DNA from: Streptomyces scabiei 87.22
GTDB taxonomy: Bacteria > Actinomycetota > Actinomycetes > Streptomycetales > Streptomycetaceae
Direction of reading: 5' to 3'
NCBI RefSeq assembly: GCF_000091305.1
Contig: NC_013929.1
Span: forward strand, 9,424,001-9,488,000
Length of the DNA: 64,000 bases
This document shows positions 42,247 through 50,918 of this stretch, in pieces (position 1 is the first letter of the stretch; each line of letters begins with the position of its first letter). The translations under genes and the position numbers were made by a program. Below the pieces are notes generated by a model. The model searched no databases. It worked only from the letters and a program-made list of their open reading frames with translations, and was not told where the DNA came from.

Positions 42247-43131
42247 ATGCGTTCAGTTCTGGGAGACCGCCGTGCCATCGCCGTCCTGCTGGGCCCCGCG
42301 CTGCTGGTGTACACCCTGGTGATGCTGGTCCCGATGGGCTGGTCCCTCGGGTACACCTTCTTCAAGGGCAACGTCATCGAGGGCTTCACGTTCGGAGGGC
42401 TCGGCAACTTCGACAAGCTCTGGAACGACCCGCAGGCGCACTCGGCCCTCTGGTTCACCTTCAAGTACGGACTCGCCGTCAGCGTCGGGCAGGTCCTGTG
42501 CGGATATCTCCTCGCCCTGCTCTACGTGTTCGTCCTTCGCAGGTCGTCCGCGACCGTCCGGACGCTGGTGTTCTTCCCGGTGATCCTCCCGACGGTCGCG
42601 GTCGCCCTGATGTTCCAGAAGCTCTTCGCCGTCGCCCCGCAGAACGGCCTGGCCAACGCGGCCCTCGAAGGGCTCGGTCTCCACCACGGCGACTGGTTCG
42701 CGAGCGCCGGCGGCTCCTTCGCCGTCCTCGTCGTCGTGGACGTGTGGCGCTCCATGGGCTTCTACGGCGTCCTGATCTTCGCCGGGCTCCTCGACATCCC
42801 CGAGGAGACGCTCGAATCGGCGCGGCTGGACGGCGCCACCGGCTGGCGGCTGATCCGGCACATCGTGCTGCCCCTGTCCGCGCCCGTCCTGCTCTCCTCG
42901 GTCGTGTTCAGCATCAACGGCACGCTCAAGGTGTTCGACTCGGTGCTCGCCCTGACCAACGGCGGACCGGGCAGCGACACGACGCCCCTGACCCTCTACA
43001 TGTTCCGCACCGCGTTCTCCTACGGCGACTACGGCTACGGCAGCACCATCGCATCCCTGCTCACCGTCGTCTGCCTCGGCGTCACCCTCATCATCTTCCG
43101 CTTCTCGCGACGCGACCTGACCAAGGGCTGA
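42247..43131 (+). CDS. Sugar ABC transporter permease (MalF-type)
   Basis: 294 residues, six membrane helices, beginning VLLGPALLVYTLVMLVPMGW. The EAA loop reads EETLESARLDGATGWRLIRH IVLP near residue 195, the contact site for the ATPase. It pairs with the next permease. No ATP-binding subunit is encoded in this operon; in Streptomyces such CUT1 importers use the shared ATPase MsiK encoded elsewhere. ATG at 42247 with a GAAAGAG ribosome binding site. Confidence 0.93.
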   Translation: MRSVLGDRRAIAVLLGPALLVYTLVMLVPMGWSLGYTFFKGNVIEGFTFGGLGNFDKLWNDPQAHSALWFTFKYGLAVSVGQVLCGYLLALLYVFVLRRSSATVRTLVFFPVILPTVAVALMFQKLFAVAPQNGLANAALEGLGLHHGDWFASAGGSFAVLVVVDVWRSMGFYGVLIFAGLLDIPEETLESARLDGATGWRLIRHIVLPLSAPVLLSSVVFSINGTLKVFDSVLALTNGGPGSDTTPLTLYMFRTAFSYGDYGYGSTIASLLTVVCLGVTLIIFRFSRRDLTKG

Positions 43132-43137
43132 ACCCCC

Positions 43138-44034
43138 ATGACCGAGACCCTGACGGCCCCGCCGCGGAAACCCCTGCCCACCTCACGGCCCGCCACCGTC
43201 CGCAAGCGCGCCTACGCCCGGCGCCTGATCCGCAACCTGCTCGTCGCCCTGCTGGTGATCGTCGAGCTGACGCCGCTGGTGTGGCTGCTGCTCAGCTCCT
43301 TCAAGACCCAGTCCGAGTTCGTCAACGACCCCGCCTGGTCGCTGCCCGGCACGTGGGACCTCCACAACTACGCCGAGGCGTGGACGACCGGGCACGTCGC
43401 CCTCTACGTCCGCAACAGCCTCCTGGCCACGGTTCCCTCGCTCGCGCTCATCATCGTGCTCGGCACCGCTGCGGGATTCGCCCTGGAGGTCATGATCTGG
43501 CGCGGACGCCATCAGGTCCTCCTGGTCTTCCTGCTGGGCATCATGGTGCCGAGCCAGATGATCCTGCTGCCCCTGTTCCGGGTGTACTTCCAGTCCGGGC
43601 TGTCCGGCACGATGTGGCCGCTGATCATCACCTACACCGCGGTCGGCCTCCCGCTCACCGTCTTCATGATGGCCACCTACTTCCGGGCGGTCCCGCGCGA
43701 GATGTTCGAGGCCGCCACCCTCGACGGGGCTTCCATGCTCACGGCCTTCTGGCGGATCGGGTTCCCCGTCGTCCGCAACGCCGTCTTCACGGTCGCGCTG
43801 GTGCAGTTCTTCTTCATCTGGAACGACCTGCTCATCTCGCTGACCTTCACCACCGACGACGACCTGCGCACCATTCAGGTGGGACTGCTCAACTTCACCG
43901 GCCAGTACGGCGAGACGTCCTACGGCCCGCTGTTCGCCGCGATCAGCATCAACGTCGTGGGCGCGCTGGTGCTCTACCTGCTCATCAACCAGCGCATCAT
44001 CAAGGGTTTGACCGCCGGGGCGGTGAAGGGATGA
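43138..44034 (+). CDS. Sugar ABC transporter permease (MalG-type)
   Basis: 298 residues with six membrane helices after a ~35-residue basic N-terminus. The EAA motif is REMFEAATLDGASMLTAFWR IGFPVVR. Segments such as LGIMVPSQMILLPLFRVYFQ and FIWNDLLISLTF are typical of CUT1 inner permeases. It starts 6 bp after the first permease and its stop overlaps the start of the rhamnosidase gene (ATGA at 44031), coupling import to intracellular hydrolysis. Confidence 0.94.
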   Translation: MTETLTAPPRKPLPTSRPATVRKRAYARRLIRNLLVALLVIVELTPLVWLLLSSFKTQSEFVNDPAWSLPGTWDLHNYAEAWTTGHVALYVRNSLLATVPSLALIIVLGTAAGFALEVMIWRGRHQVLLVFLLGIMVPSQMILLPLFRVYFQSGLSGTMWPLIITYTAVGLPLTVFMMATYFRAVPREMFEAATLDGASMLTAFWRIGFPVVRNAVFTVALVQFFFIWNDLLISLTFTTDDDLRTIQVGLLNFTGQYGETSYGPLFAAISINVVGALVLYLLINQRIIKGLTAGAVKG

Positions 44035-46670
44035 CCCCCGAGCGCATACCCACGGTGGCCGCCCCGACGGTGGAGCACCACCGGGAGCCCTTCGGCATCG
44101 GCGAGTCCTCTCCCCGGCTCTCCTGGAAGACCACCGCACCCGTCGGCTGGACCCAGCGGGCCTACCAGATCGAGGTCATCGGCGCCGACGGGACGCACCG
44201 CACGGGCCGCACGGACTGGGTGACTTCCCAGGACTCCGTGCTCGTCCCCTGGCCGCTGCCGCTGCTGTCGTCACGCGCACGTTGCGAGGTCCGGCTACGG
44301 GTCCGCGGGGCCGACAGGGTGACCAGCGACTGGAGCCCGCCGTTGCAGATCGAGACGGGCCTGCTGGAGCCGACGAACTGGACGGCCCGCGCGATCTCAC
44401 CGCACGAGCCGCACGAGCCGCACGATTCGGAGAGGCCGGTCGCCGGTCGCCGCCCGCCGTTGCTGCGCAGGGAGTTCGCCCTCGGCGCGGAGGTGGAACG
44501 CGCCCGGCTGTACGTCACCGCCCACGGCCTGTACGAGATCGAGATCAACGGCCGCCGCGTCGGCGACCACACGCTCGCCCCCGGCTGGACCAGCTATCAC
44601 CACCGGCTGCGCTACCAGACCCACGACGTCACCGAGCACCTGCGCGTCGGCGACAACGCCATCGGCGCCTGGCTGGCCGACGGCTGGTACCGCGGCCGCC
44701 TCGGCTTCGGCGGCGGCCATGCCGACCTCTACGGCAACCGGGTCGCGCTCCTCGCCCAGCTGGAGATTGTCCACCGGGACGGCACCGTCACCGTCATCGG
44801 CACCGACCCCTCCTGGCGGGCCGGCCAGGGCCCGATCCTCGCCTCGGGCCTGCTGGACGGCGAGACGTACGACGCCCGGGAGGAACTGCCCGGCTGGTCC
44901 AGCCCCGGATTCGACGACGGCGACTGGTCACCGGTGGACGTCGTCACCAGGGACCCGGCGACACTGGTCGCGCCCACCGGCCCACCCGTGCGCTGCACCG
45001 AGGAGATCCACCCGGTACTGGTGACCGCGCTGGACGGCGACCGGCTGCTGGTGGACTTCGGGCAGAACCTCGTCGGCAGGATCCGCATCACGGTCTCCGG
45101 CCCGGCCGGGCACACGATCGTCATCCGCCACGCCGAGGTGCTCCAGGACGGCGAACTGTGCGTACGCCCCCTGCGCGGCGCCACGTCCACGGACCGCTAC
45201 ACCCTGCGCGGCGACGGCCCCGAGACCTGGGAGCCCCGCTTCACGATCCACGGCTTCCGCTACGCCGAGATCACCGGCTGGCGGGGCGGCGACCCCCACC
45301 GCGACATCACCGCCCGCGTCCACCACACCGACATGGCGAGGACCGGCTGGTTCGAGTGCTCCAACGAGCAGGTCAACCGCCTGCACCGGAACGTGGTGTG
45401 GAGCCTGCGCGGCAACTTCGTCGACCTGCCCACCGACTGCCCGCAGCGCGACGAACGGCTCGGCTGGACCGGCGACATCCAGATCTTCGCCCCCACCGCC
45501 GCCTTCCTGTACGACTGCCACGGCATGCTCGCCTCCTGGTTGCGTGACGTCGCCGTGGAACAGCACGCCGACGGGACCGTGCCCTGGTACGTCCCCGAGA
45601 TCCCCGGCGGTGAACAGTGGACCCCGGCCCGCCCGGGCGCCGGCTGGGGCGACGTCGTGGCACTGACCCCGTGGGACCTGTACCGGGCCTCCGGCGACAC
45701 CGGACTCCTCGCCGCGCAGTACGCCGGCGCACGGCGCTGGGTCGACCTCGTCACCGAGCTCGCCGACGAGTCGGGCCTGTGGAACCGCGGGTACCAACTC
45801 GGCGACTGGCTCGACCCGTTCGCACCCCCCGAGGACCCGGGAGCGGGACGCACCGACCGTCACCTCATCGCCACGGCGTACTACGCCTGGTCCCTCCGGC
45901 ATGTGGCCTGGACCGCCGGTGTCCTGGGGCGTGAGGACGAACGCCGCCGTTACCAGCTACGCGCGGATCGGGTCCGGCAGGCCTTCGTCGCCGAGTACGC
46001 CGGACCCGGCGGCCTGATGACCAGCGACACCCAGACCGCCTACGCCGTCGCCCTCCAGTTCGACCTCCTCCCCGACGCGGCGGCCCGGGCCGCGGCCGGG
46101 CGGCGGCTGGCCGACCTGGTCGCGGCGGGCGGGCACACCATCCGGACCGGTTTCATCGGCACCCCGCTGGTGGCACCCGCCCTGAGCGCCACCGGCCACG
46201 ACGACAGCGCCTACGCCCTGCTCCTCCAGCAGGAGTGCCCCTCATGGCTCTACGCGCTCAAGCACGACGCCACGACCGTCTGGGAACGCTGGGACAGCAT
46301 GCTGCCCGACGGCACCGTCAATCCGGGCGAGATGACGTCGTTCAACCACTACGCCCTCGGCGCCGTCGCCCAGTGGCTGCACACCACCGTCGCCGGACTC
46401 GAGGCGGGCGCGCCCGGTTACCGGGAGGTCGTCTTCCGCCCCCGTCCGGGTGGCGGCATCAGCTGGGCGAGTGCCGCCCACGAGTCGCCGTACGGGCGCG
46501 TGGCGATCCGATGGGAGCTCGGACGGACGGAGCTCACCGTGGAGACGACGGTGCCCACCGGCACGACCGGACGCATCGAGTGGCCCGACGGAGGCGTGAC
46601 CTTCCTGCCGACCGGGACCACGAGCACGCGCCGGCACCACCTCGCCTCCTGCCCCGAACCGACCCACTGA
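44031..46670 (+). CDS. Alpha-L-rhamnosidase, GH78
   Basis: 879 residues without signal peptide, so it should act on imported rhamnosides. Order: N-terminal Ig/FN3-like domain (~1-115), rhamnosidase beta-sandwich domain (~135-310; ARLYVTAHGLYEIEINGRRV), a second beta domain (DFGQNLVGRIRITVSG), then the (alpha/alpha)6 catalytic domain from ~430 with the family signature DLPTDCPQRDERLGWTGDIQ containing the general-acid Asp, and a C-terminal beta domain. Its presence suggests the operon handles rhamnogalacturonan or flavonoid-type rhamnosides together with arabinan. An odd EPHEPHEPHD repeat near residue 124 is a local slippage expansion. Confidence 0.94.
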   Translation: MTPERIPTVAAPTVEHHREPFGIGESSPRLSWKTTAPVGWTQRAYQIEVIGADGTHRTGRTDWVTSQDSVLVPWPLPLLSSRARCEVRLRVRGADRVTSDWSPPLQIETGLLEPTNWTARAISPHEPHEPHDSERPVAGRRPPLLRREFALGAEVERARLYVTAHGLYEIEINGRRVGDHTLAPGWTSYHHRLRYQTHDVTEHLRVGDNAIGAWLADGWYRGRLGFGGGHADLYGNRVALLAQLEIVHRDGTVTVIGTDPSWRAGQGPILASGLLDGETYDAREELPGWSSPGFDDGDWSPVDVVTRDPATLVAPTGPPVRCTEEIHPVLVTALDGDRLLVDFGQNLVGRIRITVSGPAGHTIVIRHAEVLQDGELCVRPLRGATSTDRYTLRGDGPETWEPRFTIHGFRYAEITGWRGGDPHRDITARVHHTDMARTGWFECSNEQVNRLHRNVVWSLRGNFVDLPTDCPQRDERLGWTGDIQIFAPTAAFLYDCHGMLASWLRDVAVEQHADGTVPWYVPEIPGGEQWTPARPGAGWGDVVALTPWDLYRASGDTGLLAAQYAGARRWVDLVTELADESGLWNRGYQLGDWLDPFAPPEDPGAGRTDRHLIATAYYAWSLRHVAWTAGVLGREDERRRYQLRADRVRQAFVAEYAGPGGLMTSDTQTAYAVALQFDLLPDAAARAAAGRRLADLVAAGGHTIRTGFIGTPLVAPALSATGHDDSAYALLLQQECPSWLYALKHDATTVWERWDSMLPDGTVNPGEMTSFNHYALGAVAQWLHTTVAGLEAGAPGYREVVFRPRPGGGISWASAAHESPYGRVAIRWELGRTELTVETTVPTGTTGRIEWPDGGVTFLPTGTTSTRRHHLASCPEPTH

Positions 46671-46696
46671 GCCACAGCGACACGAAGGAGTCTCGC

Positions 46697-48127
46697 GTGA
46701 CCAGACATGACACCGCCCCGCCCCGCCCCGGCATACGCGGCAGGGCCCGACGTCCCGCCCTCGCCTCGATCCTGGTTGCACTGCTCACCCTCCTGGGCCT
46801 GGTCACCGCCGGACCCGCGCAGGCACTCAGCGGTGACCTGCGCATGCACGACCCCAGCCTCATCAAGGTGGGCAGCTGCTACTACGGCTTCTCCACCGGC
46901 TTCGAGAACGACCCGCTCAATCCCAGCGGATCCATCACCGTGCGCAAGACGTGCGCCGGCACCGCGGCGTCCGGGTGGACGAAGGTCGGCAACGTCTGGT
47001 CGTCGACGCCGTCCTGGATCACCGCCAAGCTCGGCTCGACCCCGCCGAACATCTGGGCCCCCGACGTCAAGTACTTCAACGGCAAGTACCACCTGTACTA
47101 CGCCGGTTCACTCTGGGGCTCCGCCTACGCGGTGATGGGTCTGGCCACCGCCACCGACATCGAGGGCCCCTGGACCGACCAGGGCATGGTCACGGACGTC
47201 AACTACCCGATCGACCCCAACGTCGACTGGGGACCCGACGGCCGGCTGTACATCACCTGGGGCTCGTTCACCGGCCCCGGCACCTACATGCACGTCCTCG
47301 ACGAGGCCACCGGCAAACTGTCGACCACCGACAACAACCTCTGGCACCTCGCCGTCGGCATCGAGAACCCCACGATCATCCTCAACGGCGGCTACTACTA
47401 CCTCTTCGGCTCCAAGGGGCTGTGCTGCAGCGGAACCAACAGCAACTACTACACGGTGGTCGGGCGGTCCACCAGCATCACCGGCCCCTACCTCGACCAG
47501 AGCGGCGTCAACATGCTCTCGAACGGCGGCACCACCGTCCTCACCGGCGCCCGCCCCAGGGTGGCGGCCGGCGGCGCGGACGCCTACGACGACGGTGTCT
47601 CCAAGTTCCTCGCCTACCACTACTACGACGCCGACAACGCCGGACGGGAGACGCTCGACATCCGTCAGGTGACCTTCGCGAACGGCTGGCCCGTCCTCGC
47701 GGGCCCGCTCGGGGCCGCGAACAACCACCTCCTCAACCGCAACGCCGACAAATGCGCCGACGTCTGGTTCGCGAGCACGGCCGACGAGGCATCGGTGAAC
47801 TCGGGGAACTGCAACTCCGGCACCAACCAGCAGTGGGTCTCCACCGCCGTCGGCTCCGACTATCGGCTCGTCAACGTCAACAGCGGCAAGTGCCTGCAGA
47901 TCGCCGGCGCCGCCACCGCCAACGGCGCCGCGGCCGTGCAGTCGACCTGCACCGGAGCCTCGCACCAGCTGTGGAGGAAGACCGCCGTGATCGGCGGCTA
48001 CGTCACCTACACCAACGTCAACAGCGGCAAGTGCCTGCAAGTCGCCGGAGCGTCCACCGCCAATGGCGCGGCCCTGGAACAGTCCACCTGCAACGCCGGT
48101 GCCAACCAGCAGTGGATGGTCGTCTGA
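46697..48127 (+). CDS. Secreted GH43 arabinanase-like enzyme with ricin-type domain (copy B)
   Basis: 476 residues from the GTG at 46697 (GAAGGAG 7 nt upstream). Signal peptide (LASILVALLTLLGLVTAGPA QA), GH43 propeller with RMHDPS, YPIDPNV and VGIENPTI, and a C-terminal ricin-type trefoil with GTNQQWVSTAVG, SHQLWRKTAV and ANQQWMVV. It is the last gene of the LacI-controlled importer operon, 26 bp after the rhamnosidase. Copy A at 37634-39064 is closely similar over its whole length and lies in the opposite orientation. A terminator hairpin follows at 48148. Confidence 0.93.
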   Translation: MTRHDTAPPRPGIRGRARRPALASILVALLTLLGLVTAGPAQALSGDLRMHDPSLIKVGSCYYGFSTGFENDPLNPSGSITVRKTCAGTAASGWTKVGNVWSSTPSWITAKLGSTPPNIWAPDVKYFNGKYHLYYAGSLWGSAYAVMGLATATDIEGPWTDQGMVTDVNYPIDPNVDWGPDGRLYITWGSFTGPGTYMHVLDEATGKLSTTDNNLWHLAVGIENPTIILNGGYYYLFGSKGLCCSGTNSNYYTVVGRSTSITGPYLDQSGVNMLSNGGTTVLTGARPRVAAGGADAYDDGVSKFLAYHYYDADNAGRETLDIRQVTFANGWPVLAGPLGAANNHLLNRNADKCADVWFASTADEASVNSGNCNSGTNQQWVSTAVGSDYRLVNVNSGKCLQIAGAATANGAAAVQSTCTGASHQLWRKTAVIGGYVTYTNVNSGKCLQVAGASTANGAALEQSTCNAGANQQWMVV

Positions 48128-48147
48128 CACCTGAACGACGCCCTGTG

Positions 48148-48187
48148 CCGCCGGGCGTGAGGAGCACCTTCTCCTGACGCCCGGCGG
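48148..48187 (+). terminator. Hairpin terminator after the GH43 copy B
   Basis: 48148-48164 pairs with 48171-48187 (17 bp, one mismatch) around a 6-nt loop, 21 bp after the stop codon. It closes the importer-glycosidase operon. Confidence 0.82.
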
Positions 48188-48293
48188 TGTCCGGGCGCAT
48201 GCCGCCACTGCGCGAGCGTCACCGGCACGCGGCCTCCGCGCAGGTCGTGCAGGTGGCCTGGTGCCGACCGGCGAGCCCCGTCACACTGACGAC

Positions 48294-49156
48294 GTGGACG
48301 CCCCTCACCTTCCCGCGCCCGACCCCGGCCTGTTCGGGCCCGCCTCCGTGACCTGGCAGGCCCACGGCGACCCCGTCATGTGGATCGCCGGGATCCGCGC
48401 GCTCTACCTCCAGGCCCTGCACCCGCGCGCGGTGCGCGGTGTCATGCAGAACTCCGACTTCCGCAAGGACGCCTGGGGCCGCCTGATGCGCACGGCGAGC
48501 TTCGTCGGTACGACGACGTACGGGACCTCCGAGGCCGCCGAACAGGCCGGTGCCCGCGTCCGGAAGATCCACCGCCTGCTCACGGCGACCGACCCGGACA
48601 CGGGGGAGCGGTACGCCGTCGACGAACCCGGCCTGCTGCTGTGGGTGCACTGCGCCGAGATCGACTCCTACCTCCACATCCTGCGCCGCTCCGGCTACCC
48701 CCTCACCGAGGCGGCCGCCGACCGTTACGTCGGCGAACACCGTGTCAGCGCCCGTCTGGTGGGCCTCGACCCCGAGGCCGTACCCGGGGACCGGGCGGAG
48801 CTGGCGGCCTACTTCGAGGCCGTGCGCCCCGAACTGGCGGCCGGACCCGAGGCGCGGGCCGTCGACGACTTCCTGCTTCGGCCCCCACGCACCCGCTGCT
48901 CGTCCCGGCACGCGAGGCGCTGTGGCGGCGCGTGGCGAACCTCGCGTACGCCTCCCTGCCGCCGTACGCCCATCAGCTGTACGGCAGGGAGGCCCCCGCC
49001 CCGGCCGTGGTCACCCGCCGCCTGCGCCGCACCGCCACCCTGCTGCGCCGCGTCCCCGCCCGTCTGCGCTGGCAGCTCCCGCCCCAGCACATCCTCCGCG
49101 CCATGGCACGGCTCGGCCCCGGCTCCCGTCCGGCACCGCACAGAGCCGGGAGGTAG
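48294..49156 (+). pseudogene. MpaB/DUF2236-family oxygenase with a one-base frameshift
   Basis: DUF2236 (oxygenase MpaB, related to latex-clearing protein) haem enzyme. From the GTG at 48294 the frame gives FGPASVTWQAHGDPVMWIAG, RALYLQALHPRAVRGVMQNS DFR and GTTTYGTSEAAEQAGARVRK up to DDFLLRPP. After the C5 run at 48882-48886 the homology continues one frame over (THPLLVPAREALWRRVANLA; YASLPPYAHQLYG) to a stop at 49156. Adding one C would give a single frame of 287 residues. This could be a real inactivating mutation or an error in a C run. A GTG at 48261 is an alternative start. Confidence 0.8.
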
Positions 49157-49229
49157 GCCGTCGTACGGGACGGCGTCCGTCCGGCCCGCCCCTCTGGCCG
49201 ATCCCGATCATCGCGTGTTACCAAGAGCC

Positions 49230-50855
49230 ATGGCTGCCACCCCCGCACACCCCGACCGTCCCGCGCACCCCGACCGCCCCGCCGGACCCCGGCCGCACGA
49301 CGCGTACGACGCGGTGATCGTCGGAGGCGGCCACAACGGCCTGGTCGCCGCCGCCTACCTGGCCCGTGCCGGGCGTTCCGTGCTCGTGCTGGAGCGACTG
49401 GACCACACCGGCGGCGCCGCCGTGTCCACCCGGCCCTTCGCGGGGGTGGACGCCCGGCTGTCGCGGTACTCCTACCTGGTCAGCCTGCTGCCCCGGAAGA
49501 TCGTGCGGGACCTGGACCTCGACTTCCGCGTCCGTGGCCGCACGATCTCGTCGTACACCCCCGTCGAACGCGACGGTCACTCCACCGGCCTCCTGGTCGG
49601 CGGCGGAGAGCGCCGCACCCGCGAGGCGTTCGCGCGGCTGACGGGCTCCGGCCGCGAGTACGAGGCATGGCGGCGGTTCTACGCGATGACCGGCCATGTC
49701 GCCGAACGGGTGTTCCCGACGCTCACCGAGCCCCTGCCCACCCGCGACGGCCTGCGCGCGCGGATCGACGACGAGGAGGCGTGGCAGGTCCTGTTCGAGG
49801 AGCCGATCGGCAGGGCCGTCGAAGCGCGGTTCGCCGACGACCTCGTGCGCGGTGTCGTCCTCACCGACGCGCTCATCGGCACCTTCGCGGACGCCCACGA
49901 CCCCTCCCTCCGGCAGAACCGCTGCTTCCTCTACCACGTGATCGGCGGCGGTACGGGCGCCTGGGACGTGCCCGTCGGCGGCATGGGCGCGCTCACGGAC
50001 GCGCTGGCCACGGCCGCGCGCGCGGCGGGCGCCGTGATCGCCACCGGCCACGAGGCGCGCCGGATCGTGACGGACGGACGGTCCGCCGAGATCACGTACC
50101 GGACCGCCGACACGGAAGGCACCGTCGCCGCCCGGCACGTCCTGGTGAACGCCTCGCCCCAGGAACTGGCCGCGCTGACCGGCGACGCACCGCCCGCCCC
50201 CGCCGAGGGCGCCCAGCTGAAGGTGAACATGCTGCTCACGCGGCTGCCGGCCCTGCGCGACCGGTCCGTCGACCCGCGCGAGGCGTTCTCCGGCACCTTC
50301 CACATCGCCGAGGGCTACGAGCAACTGGCCACCGCCCACGCCCAGGCCGCCTCCGGCAGACTCCCCGAGGCCCCGCCCTCCGAGATCTACTGCCACTCCC
50401 TGACCGACCCGAGCATCCTCGGCCCGGACCTGGCCGACCAGGGCTACCAGACGCTCACCCTGTTCGGCCTGCACACGCCCGCGCGCCTGTTCGCGGCCGA
50501 CAACGACGCCGTACGCGAGGACCTCCTCAAGGCCACGCTCGCCCAGCTGGACGCCCATCTCGCCGAACCCCTCGCCGACTGCCTGGCGACCGACGCCGAC
50601 GGCCGCCCCTGCATCGAGGCCCGCACCCCGCTCGACCTCGAACGCGACCTGGGCCTCCCCGGCGGCAACATCTTCCACCGCGACCTCGCCTGGCCCCACA
50701 CCCAGGAGGGCACCGGCCGTTGGGGCGTCGAGACCCGCCACGCCAACGTCCTGCTGTGCGGGGCGGGTGCCGTGCGGGGCGGCGGGGTGAGCGGGGTCCC
50801 CGGCCACAACGCGGCCATGGCGGTCCTGGAGGAGTCCGGGGCGGACGGCCCGTGA
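49230..50855 (+). CDS. Phytoene-dehydrogenase-like FAD oxidoreductase
   Basis: 541 residues; the ATG at 49230 is preceded by AAGAG. The FAD-binding dinucleotide motif is DAVIVGGGHNGLVAAAYLAR (about residues 25-45), followed by VLVLERLDHTGGAAVSTRPF. The typical GTGAWDVPVGGMGALTDALA segment and a C-terminal FAD contact (RHANVLLCGAGAVRGGGVSG VPGHNAA) place it in the CrtI/PDH-like group of NAD(P)/FAD-dependent oxidoreductases that includes human PYROXD2. The substrate is unknown; no carotenoid genes are nearby. It lies 73 bp after the DUF2236 gene in the same direction. Confidence 0.88.
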   Translation: MAATPAHPDRPAHPDRPAGPRPHDAYDAVIVGGGHNGLVAAAYLARAGRSVLVLERLDHTGGAAVSTRPFAGVDARLSRYSYLVSLLPRKIVRDLDLDFRVRGRTISSYTPVERDGHSTGLLVGGGERRTREAFARLTGSGREYEAWRRFYAMTGHVAERVFPTLTEPLPTRDGLRARIDDEEAWQVLFEEPIGRAVEARFADDLVRGVVLTDALIGTFADAHDPSLRQNRCFLYHVIGGGTGAWDVPVGGMGALTDALATAARAAGAVIATGHEARRIVTDGRSAEITYRTADTEGTVAARHVLVNASPQELAALTGDAPPAPAEGAQLKVNMLLTRLPALRDRSVDPREAFSGTFHIAEGYEQLATAHAQAASGRLPEAPPSEIYCHSLTDPSILGPDLADQGYQTLTLFGLHTPARLFAADNDAVREDLLKATLAQLDAHLAEPLADCLATDADGRPCIEARTPLDLERDLGLPGGNIFHRDLAWPHTQEGTGRWGVETRHANVLLCGAGAVRGGGVSGVPGHNAAMAVLEESGADGP

Positions 50856-50918
50856 CCGCCCACGGGGGCAGCGCCCTGCTGAGTCGCCGCGACCAGCAGG
50901 GCCGTCGCCGAACGCCGT

